From the NCBI GenBank assembly GCA_900555295.1, contig USKN01000042.1, positions 1 through 11,226 on the forward strand: a DNA stretch of 11,226 nt, written 5' to 3'. Made by a program: the position numbers and the translations under genes. A model generated the notes under the pieces. It saw only the letters and a list, made by a program, of their open reading frames with translations. It had not been told where the DNA came from and ran no database searches. Shown here one piece after another: positions 1 to 5,702 of this stretch (the first letter of the stretch is position 1; each line of letters starts with the position of its first letter). Source of the DNA: an uncultured Eubacteriales bacterium (GTDB lineage: Bacteria; Bacillota; Clostridia; UMGS1810).

Positions 1-59
1 GCATACTGACGTATGTCAAGACTGACAACGAAGAAAAGGCTGATTTTTCAGCGTTTTGA
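1..59 (+). CDS. Possible 3' end of an unidentified gene (partial)
   Basis: Reading from base 3, the plus strand is open to a TGA at 57-59 and gives the tail ILTYVKTDNEEKADFSAF. The other two plus frames stop at 7-9 and 23-25. The codons (gaa gaa aag gct gat) resemble those of neighbouring genes, and the end lies 26 bp from the convergent azlD stop, as expected for a tail-to-tail gene pair. The fragment is too short to assign a family. One minus-strand frame is also open here, so coding on this strand is a guess from codon content and position. Confidence 0.35.
   Translation, partial: ILTYVKTDNEEKADFSAF
34..57. terminator. Candidate bidirectional hairpin between convergent genes
   Basis: An inverted repeat has arms AAAAGGCTGA (34-43) and TCAGCGTTTT (48-57) around a loop of four T. 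Nine of ten positions pair, with one G-G mismatch. It lies at the putative stop of the left-edge gene and 29 bp beyond the azlD stop, where a shared terminator would be useful. The GC content is low and neither strand has a long U-tract, so it would be a weak intrinsic terminator at best. Confidence 0.3.
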
Positions 60-85
60 GCGTGTTCGGATATTGCAACATCTGC

Positions 86-391
86 CTAAACCGCACGCAT
101 TATAAACTCGCATATACCAACAGCCGCACATGCGGCAACCGCAACCGTCATAAGTCCTTTTTCTTTAAACGAAAAAATAATTGCAACAACCATAGATACC
201 GCAGCGCTTACAACACTTTCGGTAACATACAAAACCGCCGGGAATATCATTGCCGTAAGACACGCATACGGAACATAATATATAAACGACCTAAAAAACG
301 GACTCGTAATTTTTTTGCGCATAAGCGTAAGCGGCACGGCACGTATTAGATATGTTACAATTGCCATTGTAACAATATATGCGTAAATCAT
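86..391 (-). CDS. azlD: AzlD-family branched-chain amino acid transport protein
   Basis: This is the small membrane subunit of an AzlCD pair, which in characterised bacteria exports branched-chain amino acids or their analogues. The protein has 101 residues, close to the usual AzlD size of about 100-110, and is hydrophobic throughout with three to four membrane segments. The early segment TYLIRAVPLTLMRKK and the following YYVPYACLTAMIFPAVL region are typical of the family. A longer frame runs upstream to 478, but it would read through the end of azlC. The ATG at 391-389 has a strong Shine-Dalgarno sequence (401-409 on the minus strand) and makes an ATGA overlap with the azlC stop, so translation of the two is probably coupled. 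The substrate cannot be read from the sequence. Confidence 0.88.
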   Translation of the reverse strand: MIYAYIVTMAIVTYLIRAVPLTLMRKKITSPFFRSFIYYVPYACLTAMIFPAVLYVTESVVSAAVSMVVAIIFSFKEKGLMTVAVAACAAVGICEFIMRAV

Positions 392-1116
392 TTTATTGCT
401 TCCTCCTTTGTACCGCGCTCGTCCTTTTCGTAAGTGGGAAAGCACAAAGCGCCTGCCGTTGACGCCGCAACCGTGCATATAATAACCGCAATTCCTGTTG
501 AAACGTTTTTAAATAAGGGCACATAATAAAGCACACAGCTAAGGCAAAGCGATATTGACGCCACAAATGCAACGGGACGTGATTTTTTTGCCGCGGGAAT
601 TACTATTGCAACAAACATTCCGTAAAGCGCAACGCTTAACGCACTGCACAAGGCTTTCGGCAATATATCGCTTAAAACCGCACCTGCGGCTGTTCCCGCA
701 ATCCATCCCAAAACAGGCAAAAGCTGAAGCCCCAAAATATATTTTACCGTAAGCTCCTTATTGCGCGCCATTGCTACCGCAAAAACCTCGTCGGTGTTTG
801 CAAAAGCAATTAAAAGCCGTTTGCCTACCGTTGCGTCGGACGGCATTTTTTGCGACAGCGAAAGGCTCATAAGAGCATATCTTAAATTAATAATAAACTG
901 CGTCAGCGCCATTTCCGCAAGTGTTCTTCCCGCGGCAATTATACCTATTCCGGCAAGCTGCCCCGCGCTTGTAATATTAAGTGCGCTTGTAATTACTGCC
1001 TCCAATGCGCTTAATCCGTCTTTTAATGCAAGTATTCCAAAACCAAACGATACCGAAAGATATCCGAGCGCAATCGGAATACCGTCTTTTAATCCCTGCT
1101 TAAATTCGCTTATCAT
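388..1116 (-). CDS. azlC: AzlC-family branched-chain amino acid permease
   Basis: This is the large membrane subunit of the AzlCD exporter (242 residues, normal length about 230-250). The N-terminal block GLKDGIPIALGYLSVSFGFG (residues 9-28) is the family hallmark. It is followed by ITSAGQLAG (about 48-56) and NLRYALMSLSLSQKM (about 77-91), which match conserved AzlC blocks. Roughly seven to eight hydrophobic segments are visible. The last 16 or so residues are charged and probably cytoplasmic. The start ATG at 1116-1114 is preceded on the minus strand by GAGGAG with good spacing, and a sigma-A-type promoter lies just upstream. In B. subtilis the azl genes are under a local regulator, but no such regulator is visible here. 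Confidence 0.92.
   Translation of the reverse strand: MISEFKQGLKDGIPIALGYLSVSFGFGILALKDGLSALEAVITSALNITSAGQLAGIGIIAAGRTLAEMALTQFIINLRYALMSLSLSQKMPSDATVGKRLLIAFANTDEVFAVAMARNKELTVKYILGLQLLPVLGWIAGTAAGAVLSDILPKALCSALSVALYGMFVAIVIPAAKKSRPVAFVASISLCLSCVLYYVPLFKNVSTGIAVIICTVAASTAGALCFPTYEKDERGTKEEAIK
401..409 (-). promoter_or_regulatory. Ribosome binding site of azlD
   Basis: The minus strand reads AAAGGAGGA here, 9 nt before the ATG at 391-389 and inside the end of azlC. It decides the azlD start in favour of the short 101-residue protein over the longer in-frame extension. Confidence 0.8.
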
Positions 1117-1147
1117 TTGTATTCTCTCCTCAAATCGATGTATATAT

Positions 1148-1176
1148 ATTTTAAATCTTAATTCTGTTTAAGTCAA
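1148..1176 (-). promoter_or_regulatory. Sigma-A-type promoter for azlCD
   Basis: On the minus strand TTGACT (1176-1171) is separated by exactly 17 nt from TAAAAT (1153-1148). Transcription would start near 1141 and leave a leader of about 25 nt holding the azlC ribosome binding site. The match is five of six at each hexamer with ideal spacing. It suggests azlCD can be transcribed independently of bofA, which ends at 1182. Confidence 0.65.
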
Positions 1177-1181
1177 GAGTT

Positions 1182-1451
1182 TCAAAAAAATATTTTAAGA
1201 AGCATTAAAAGGCACAGCCCCGGTACGCCCAAAACACCGAGTACAAGCGCCGATACGGCATTAATACCTATGTATATATGTAAAAACGGGCTGAAATAAT
1301 TAAGCAAAGCAAGAAAGCATACTCCCAAAATACTGTTTATTATTATCCTGATTATAAATTTTATCGGTTTAAGCAGAATTTTTGCAACGCAAAAGGCAAT
1401 CAGCACCCCAAGCAAATATCCCACAACCGTACCAAACATTTCTCCCGTCAT
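1182..1451 (-). CDS. bofA: BofA-family pro-sigma-K processing inhibitor homologue
   Basis: This is a small membrane protein of 89 residues, almost the length of B. subtilis BofA (87). In B. subtilis, BofA sits in the forespore outer membrane and, together with SpoIVFA, holds the SpoIVFB protease inactive until late sporulation. Hydrophobic segments are seen at about residues 6-27 and 37-52. The C-terminal block INAVSALVLGVLGVPGL (63-79) is the recognisable BofA signature. The frame is open up to 1511, but the ATG at 1451-1449 has a perfect AGGAGGT site 6 nt upstream (1458-1464, minus strand), so I use the shorter form. Many Clostridia carry BofA-like proteins even where the SpoIVF pathway differs, so the exact role here is uncertain. 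Confidence 0.78.
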   Translation of the reverse strand: MTGEMFGTVVGYLLGVLIAFCVAKILLKPIKFIIRIIINSILGVCFLALLNYFSPFLHIYIGINAVSALVLGVLGVPGLCLLMLLKIFF

Positions 1452-1457
1452 AATTAT

Positions 1458-1464
1458 ACCTCCT
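1458..1464 (-). promoter_or_regulatory. Ribosome binding site of bofA
   Basis: AGGAGGT on the minus strand, 6 nt before the ATG at 1451-1449. It rules against the upstream in-frame start at 1511, which would add 20 residues with no comparable site. Confidence 0.8.
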
Positions 1465-1539
1465 AAAGCTATTATATTAATTTTATTTTGACGTATTACA
1501 TAAATTTTCATCTTTTATTAACTTTTTGTTCACATAAAT

Positions 1540-1567
1540 AGTGTATAATTAAGAAAAAAGGCAGTAT
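1540..1567 (-). promoter_or_regulatory. Candidate sigma-E-like promoter for bofA
   Basis: On the minus strand ATA (1567-1565) is followed after 17 nt by TATACACT (1547-1540). This differs at one position from the CATACANT form of the -10 element that I recall for sporulation sigma-E of Bacillus. Transcription would begin near 1533 and leave a leader of about 80 nt before bofA. In B. subtilis bofA is transcribed by sigma-E, which fits. The -35 element is too short to be discriminating, so this is tentative. Confidence 0.3.
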
Positions 1568-1582
1568 TTTGTTGTGAATTTC

Positions 1583-1596
1583 AACAGTGAACAGTG
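1583..1596 (+). repeat. Tandem AACAGTG repeat
   Basis: Two copies of AACAGTG stand head to tail at 1583-1589 and 1590-1596 in the divergent control region. The first copy also forms part of a small stem TGTTG/CAACA (1570-1586). No function can be assigned; the pair may be a second protein-binding site between bofA and the PucR-type gene. Confidence 0.4.
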
Positions 1597-1646
1597 TCGC
1601 TTTTTGAGAGTTTTGAGCATATTTGATAAAAGAATTGATTTTTTTA

Positions 1647-1675
1647 TTGCATTATTTTAAAATACCAAGTATAAT
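1647..1675 (+). promoter_or_regulatory. Candidate sigma-A-type promoter for the regulator-ftsEX cluster
   Basis: TATAAT at 1670-1675 is a perfect -10 box. TTGCAT at 1647-1652, 17 nt upstream, is only a partial -35 match (three of six). Transcription would start near 1682 and give a leader of about 32 nt with GAGGTG at 1702-1707. The -10 box is part of the palindrome TATAATTATA (1670-1679). A second perfect TATAAT lies at 1544-1549 without a good -35 element. Confidence 0.45.
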
Positions 1676-1713
1676 TATAGTGTATGATTATATTGATAAA
1701 TGAGGTGTAGTGT

Positions 1714-2799
1714 ATGAATGTTAGATTTTTCCAACAATTGACTCATCAGATGAAAGAAGTTATGAACAGGGAATTGGGCATTATAACCGACGGCGCTTTT
1801 GTTATTTCATCTTCGGAAGGTTGCATAAGCGGTAACGATCTTGAATGTGTTTTATCGTTTACCGAAGATAATACCGATACATTCACATACAACGGCTTTA
1901 CATATAAACCCGTTGTATCTATGGGCAGAGTTTCGTATATTATTTTTGTTAAGGGCGATGACGCGCTTGCAAGAAATTATGCCGATATTCTCCAGGTTAA
2001 TTTTGCGTCGGTAAAACAGCTGTACGACGATAAGTATGACAAGCTTAACTTTATTAAAAACTTTTTACTCGACAATGTTTTGCCGGGCGACGTTTTGGCA
2101 AAGGCTGCCGAACTCCACCTTCCGCTTGATGCAAAAAGGGTTGTATACCTTATTCAAACGGATAAAGTATCGGACTTTTCGGTTATAGAAATTATTGAAA
2201 GTATGTTCCCCAACAAGCAAACCGATTTTATAGTCAGCATAGACGAAAACGACATTGCCCTTGTAAAAGAACTCGGCGACGATATGACTCTTTCACAGCT
2301 TCAGGCAACTGCAAAAGATATTTGCCATACAATTAATTCCGAAATTATGGCAAAAGCAACAATCGGTATAGGCACAATTGTTGATAATATTAAAGATATT
2401 GCGCGCTCTTACAAAGAAGCACGCGTGGCTTTGGACGTAGGCAAGGTTTTTGATGACGAAAAAACAATTTTAAGCTATGAAGATTTGGGAATAGGCAGAC
2501 TTATATATCAGCTGCCCACAACTTTGTGCGAACTGTTTTTGTCGGAGGTGTTTAAACGGGGCTCAATAAACGACCTTGACCCTGAAATAATATACACCAT
2601 TCAAAAATTCTTTGAAAACAATCTTAACGTATCCGAAACATCACGTCAATTGTATGTTCACAGAAATACACTCGTATACCGTCTTGATAAAATCCAAAAA
2701 ATTACAGGTCTTGATTTAAGGGAGTTTGACCAGGCGCTTATATTTAAAGTGGCAATGATGGTTAACAAATACCTTATATCAAACAGAACAAAACTTTGA
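1714..2799 (+). CDS. PucR/CdaR-type transcriptional regulator
   Basis: This is a predicted soluble DNA-binding regulator of 361 residues. The C-terminal part (about 294-352) is the PucR-type helix-turn-helix, with the recognisable run SETSRQLYVHRNTLVYRLDK at 307-326. The middle (about 130-250) resembles the GGDEF-like domain of CdaR proteins, ending in the typical ARSYKEARVALDVGK segment (230-244). Residues 1-110 would be the sensing part. They loosely recall the diacid-recognition domain of CdaR, but I cannot name a ligand. No membrane segment is seen. The ATG has GAGGTG 6 nt upstream. The TGA stop overlaps the ribosome binding site of ftsE, so the two genes are probably cotranscribed and may be translationally coupled. 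A dedicated regulator at the head of an ftsEX cluster suggests control of wall hydrolysis, but this is inference. Confidence 0.85.
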   Translation: MNVRFFQQLTHQMKEVMNRELGIITDGAFVISSSEGCISGNDLECVLSFTEDNTDTFTYNGFTYKPVVSMGRVSYIIFVKGDDALARNYADILQVNFASVKQLYDDKYDKLNFIKNFLLDNVLPGDVLAKAAELHLPLDAKRVVYLIQTDKVSDFSVIEIIESMFPNKQTDFIVSIDENDIALVKELGDDMTLSQLQATAKDICHTINSEIMAKATIGIGTIVDNIKDIARSYKEARVALDVGKVFDDEKTILSYEDLGIGRLIYQLPTTLCELFLSEVFKRGSINDLDPEIIYTIQKFFENNLNVSETSRQLYVHRNTLVYRLDKIQKITGLDLREFDQALIFKVAMMVNKYLISNRTKL

Positions 2800-2813
2800 G
2801 GTGTTAAAAATTG
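2798..2813 (+). promoter_or_regulatory. Ribosome binding site and TTG start of ftsE
   Basis: GAGGTG (2798-2803) begins inside the TGA stop of the preceding gene (2797-2799) and is followed after 7 nt by TTG (2811-2813). No in-frame ATG with a site is nearby, and the TTG gives the normal N-terminus of FtsE. The overlap suggests that ribosomes finishing the regulator help start ftsE. Confidence 0.75.
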
Positions 2814-3497
2814 ATTTTGTTTGACAATGTTACAAAAATATATGAAAACGGATATACTGCGCTTAAAAATATTTCGTTTCATATAGAAAAAGGCGAATTT
2901 GTATTTCTTGTGGGTAGCAGTGCCGCAGGAAAATCAACCATAATACGCCTTATGATGAAAGAAACTGATGCAACCGAGGGCAAAATACTTATAAACGATA
3001 TCGATGTGGGGCTTTTAAAGCATCACGATATCCCCTACTTCAGACGTACTCTCGGAGTGGTATTTCAGGATTTCCGCCTTTTGCCGCATAAAACGGCACA
3101 GGAAAACGTTGCTTACGCAATGGAAATTGTGGGAGCGTCGTCACGCGATATTCGCCGAAATGTGCCAAATGTGCTTAATATGGTTGGGCTTGCTCATAAA
3201 GCAAAAATGTACCCGAGCCAGCTTTCGGGCGGTGAGCAGCAGCGTGTGGCAATTGCGCGTGCAATTGTAAACAACCCCGCAGTTTTAATAGCGGACGAGC
3301 CTACAGGTAATCTTGATGTTGAAACAGCGGAAGAAATTATGCAGATTATAGACGAAATTAACAAACGCGGTACAACCGTTGTAATGGCAACACATGCCGT
3401 TAAAATTGTTAATCAGATGCAAAAACGTGTACTTGCAATAGACAAAGGTCAAATTGTACACGATGTAAAAAAAGGTGGTTACGACTATGTCGATTAG
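2811..3497 (+). CDS. ftsE: Cell division ATP-binding protein FtsE
   Basis: This is the cytoplasmic ATPase of the FtsEX complex, which uses ATP binding and hydrolysis to signal through FtsX to cell-wall hydrolases. The length is normal (228 residues). All ABC motifs are present: Walker A GSSAAGKST (35-43), Q-loop Q86, signature LSGGEQQR (138-145), Walker B AVLIADEP (157-164) and H-loop H195. The VVFQDFRLLPHKTAQENVAY run (83-102) and the ending RVLAIDKGQIVHD are FtsE-like and not typical of a generic exporter. Two details are slightly unusual: the Walker A loop has S and A where FtsE usually reads GPSGAGKST, and the H-loop reads ATHA. The start is TTG with a good site. The end overlaps ftsX by 11 bp. 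Confidence 0.95.
   Translation: MILFDNVTKIYENGYTALKNISFHIEKGEFVFLVGSSAAGKSTIIRLMMKETDATEGKILINDIDVGLLKHHDIPYFRRTLGVVFQDFRLLPHKTAQENVAYAMEIVGASSRDIRRNVPNVLNMVGLAHKAKMYPSQLSGGEQQRVAIARAIVNNPAVLIADEPTGNLDVETAEEIMQIIDEINKRGTTVVMATHAVKIVNQMQKRVLAIDKGQIVHDVKKGGYDYVD
3471..3489 (+). promoter_or_regulatory. Ribosome binding site and start of ftsX
   Basis: AAAGGTGG (3471-3478) lies inside the end of ftsE, 8 nt before ATG (3487-3489). An upstream in-frame GTG at 3475 falls within this site itself, so it is an unlikely start. Confidence 0.7.
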
Positions 3498-4386
3498 AGC
3501 ATTCAGAAGATTTATGTCGGAGGCCGCGTCGGGTTTGGCAAAAAACGGTCTTGTTACGGTTGCATCACTTTTTGTTGTAACCTCCTGTCTTATAATATTC
3601 GGGGTGTTTATGGCGGTATCGCTTAACATAAATTACCTGGGCAAACAAATGGCAAACCAATGCCAAATACAGGTATATGTAACAAACGAAGCCAAATACG
3701 GCGGCAAAATACAAGATATATCCGACTCAATTAAAAAAATAAACAATATATCAAAGGTTGAATTTGAAACGGGAACTCAAACGCTTTCCGATTTTAAAGA
3801 CGGACTGTCCGACTCTGAACTTACAGCATTCAGCGGCTTACCCGAAGATGTAATAAGCGACTCGTTTAAAATTACGCTTAAAGACATTTCGCACAGCGAA
3901 CAGGTAATAGAAAAAATAAGCACAATTGACGGTGTTGAAAGTATAGAAAACCGTCAGGACCTTATTACAATGGTAAATAACATTACCAAGATTATACAAA
4001 ACGTATCTATTTGGATTTTAATTGTATTTGCCATTATAAGCTTGTTTATTATCTCAAATACAATTAAACTTTCGGTTCATAACCGCGGACGTGAAATTAA
4101 TATTATGAAATATGTGGGTGCTACCGATTCGTATATACGCTGGCCGTTTATATTGGAGGGCATTATGACGGGGCTTATTGCCGCCGCAATTGCCTTTTTG
4201 GTATCGTACCTTGCATACTCGTCGGCAATACGGGCAATAGACTCGTCAACAGCTTTAAAATCGCTGATACATTTGCTCGACTTTAAAGAAATTTATTCTT
4301 CACTTGCACTTTCGTATATATTGCTCGGTGCGGCAATAGGCGCATTTGGAAGCGGTATATCCATAAGACGTTATTTAAAAGTATAA
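3487..4386 (+). CDS. ftsX: Cell division membrane protein FtsX
   Basis: This is the membrane partner of FtsE, 299 residues long. Four membrane segments are visible at about 21-44, 173-193, 222-243 and 273-291. A large extracellular domain lies between the first two (about 45-172) and is the part that contacts a wall hydrolase in characterised systems. The block after the second segment, NTIKLSVHNRGREINIMKYV followed by GATDSYIRWPFILEG (191-225), is the strongest FtsX signature and couples to FtsE. The gene overlaps ftsE by 11 bp, so the two subunits are made together. The next gene encodes a secreted coiled-coil M23 peptidase, the likely target of the complex. Confidence 0.95.
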   Translation: MSIRAFRRFMSEAASGLAKNGLVTVASLFVVTSCLIIFGVFMAVSLNINYLGKQMANQCQIQVYVTNEAKYGGKIQDISDSIKKINNISKVEFETGTQTLSDFKDGLSDSELTAFSGLPEDVISDSFKITLKDISHSEQVIEKISTIDGVESIENRQDLITMVNNITKIIQNVSIWILIVFAIISLFIISNTIKLSVHNRGREINIMKYVGATDSYIRWPFILEGIMTGLIAAAIAFLVSYLAYSSAIRAIDSSTALKSLIHLLDFKEIYSSLALSYILLGAAIGAFGSGISIRRYLKV

Positions 4387-4407
4387 ACCGGGTTTTTATA
4401 GCCTTAC

Positions 4408-4423
4408 GGAGGTAATTATTTTG
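4408..4423 (+). promoter_or_regulatory. Ribosome binding site and TTG start of the M23 peptidase gene
   Basis: GGAGGT (4408-4413) stands 7 nt before TTG (4421-4423). The TTG yields a normal signal peptide beginning MRNKTLIRIL. The first in-frame ATG comes at residue 27, inside the signal peptide, so TTG is the credible start. Confidence 0.75.
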
Positions 4424-5638
4424 AGAAACAAAACTCTGATACGAATTTTAGCTGTTATAGCGCTTATAGCATTTACGGCAATATCGGTTATAACCATTAT
4501 GCCGTTTTCGGCAAGCGCGCAAACAGCACAGCAAAAGCTTAACAGTGCCAATCAAAAAAAGCAGGAAATGAAGCAAAAAATTAACGAAACTAACGCTAAT
4601 ATAAACAAAAATATGGCACAAAAGCAAGCAATTGACCAAGAAATAAATTCGGTACAGCAAAAAATAGACAAGCTTAACACAAGCATAGAAAACGCAAACA
4701 CCAAAATTGCGTCAAAACAGGCAGAACTCCAAATAGCGGAGCAAGAAAGCGCCGAACAGTATGAAAGCTATGTTGACCGTGCAAAACTTATGGTTGAGCG
4801 CGGCTCGGTTACATATCTTGAAATACTTTTTAACGCAAAATCGTTTTCAGACCTCCTCTCAAGAGTAGCCGTTGTAAAACAAATAGTGCGTTACGACAGC
4901 AACCGTCTTGACGAACTTAAAGCCGCCGAGGAAAAAGTGCGCGTTTTAAAACAAGAACTCGAAGGCGAAAAAGCACAGCTTGTAACGCTTAAATCAGACC
5001 AAACGGCTCAAAAAAACGCTCTTGAAACCAAACGGAGCGAAAGCCAAAAAATAATAAATAATCTGCAAAACGATAAAGCGTCGTATGAGGACGCATACGA
5101 ACAGGCAGAAAAAGCACAGCAGCAAGCAAGAAGTGAAATTGCTGCGGCAGCGGCAGCAGCCGAGGCGGCACGCAAAAAAGCGGCGGCAAAAGCAGCTCAA
5201 TCGGGTACGCCGTCGGTTAATACATCGAGCATTGTTGCGGCAAAAGGCAGATTTATGTGGCCGAGCGCAAGCTCAACAACCGTTACATCGCCTTATTATA
5301 TGAGAAAACACCCCGTTACGGGTAAAATAAGACAGCACACCGGTATAGATATAGGCGCGGGATATGCCACAAATATTCTTGCCGCCGACAGCGGAACGGT
5401 AATTGTGGCAGGATATAATGCCGGCGGTTACGGCAATTATGTTGTTGTAAGCCACGGTGACGGTTATTCTACTCTTTATGCGCATTGCAGCTCACTTTGT
5501 GTATCAAAGGGACAGTATGTAACAAAAGGTCAGGTTATAGCAAAAGTCGGTTCAACGGGTATGTCAACAGGCAATCATTTGCACTTTGAAGTACTTGTAA
5601 ACGGTCAGTCTACAAATCCTGCGGCATATTTTAATTAA
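4421..5638 (+). CDS. Secreted coiled-coil M23 peptidoglycan endopeptidase (EnvC/PcsB-like layout)
   Basis: This is a cell-wall hydrolase of 405 residues. It has a signal peptide (about 1-33, hydrophobic core 8-28, likely cut after ASA at 31-33) and long coiled-coil regions (about 35-115 and 160-238) around a segment containing SFSDLLSRVAVVKQIVRYD (141-159), as seen in PcsB, CwlO and EnvC-type proteins. An alanine/lysine-rich linker (240-260) and a C-terminal M23 domain (about 275-405) follow. The catalytic set looks complete: H306 and D310 (HTGID), H355 (YAH), and H386/H388 (HLHFE). It should therefore be an active zinc enzyme, unlike E. coli EnvC, which lacks activity of its own. Start TTG with GGAGGT (4408-4413) 7 nt upstream. 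Position directly after ftsEX makes it the probable FtsEX-activated hydrolase (inference). Confidence 0.9.
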   Translation: MRNKTLIRILAVIALIAFTAISVITIMPFSASAQTAQQKLNSANQKKQEMKQKINETNANINKNMAQKQAIDQEINSVQQKIDKLNTSIENANTKIASKQAELQIAEQESAEQYESYVDRAKLMVERGSVTYLEILFNAKSFSDLLSRVAVVKQIVRYDSNRLDELKAAEEKVRVLKQELEGEKAQLVTLKSDQTAQKNALETKRSESQKIINNLQNDKASYEDAYEQAEKAQQQARSEIAAAAAAAEAARKKAAAKAAQSGTPSVNTSSIVAAKGRFMWPSASSTTVTSPYYMRKHPVTGKIRQHTGIDIGAGYATNILAADSGTVIVAGYNAGGYGNYVVVSHGDGYSTLYAHCSSLCVSKGQYVTKGQVIAKVGSTGMSTGNHLHFEVLVNGQSTNPAAYFN

Positions 5639-5702
5639 TAATTTATATATTTTTAGTAGCAAAAAATTATAAAACATCAATCTGCAATTAGGAGTATATT
5701 AT

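Larger units (their letters stand above)
1539..1719 (+). repeat. Three 12-bp direct repeats in the control region of the PucR-type gene
   Basis: TAGTGTATAATT (1539-1550), TAGTGTATGATT (1678-1689) and TAGTGTATGAAT (1708-1719) share the first eight bases exactly and differ by one base from copy to copy. The second and third copies start 30 bp apart, about three helical turns. The first overlaps a TATAAT box, the second lies at the expected transcription start of the promoter at 1647-1675, and the third covers the ATG of the PucR-type gene. They could be operator sites, perhaps for that regulator itself. Confidence 0.5.

Noticed and set aside
56..349. A 97-codon plus-strand open frame opposite azlD
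   Set aside because: It is rich in Arg, Asn and Lys in a low-complexity way with no domain. azlD on the other strand is well supported.
761..1171. A 136-codon plus-strand open frame opposite azlC
   Set aside because: It mirrors the hydrophobic azlC sequence and has no good ribosome binding site. azlC has family motifs, a promoter and a ribosome binding site.
1471..1476. TATAAT on the minus strand just before bofA as a promoter
   Set aside because: Transcription would start inside the bofA ribosome binding site, and there is no credible -35 element.
5668..5673. TATAAA in the gap before the S41 gene as a promoter
   Set aside because: No -35 element is present at 16-18 nt; the gap is merely AT-rich.
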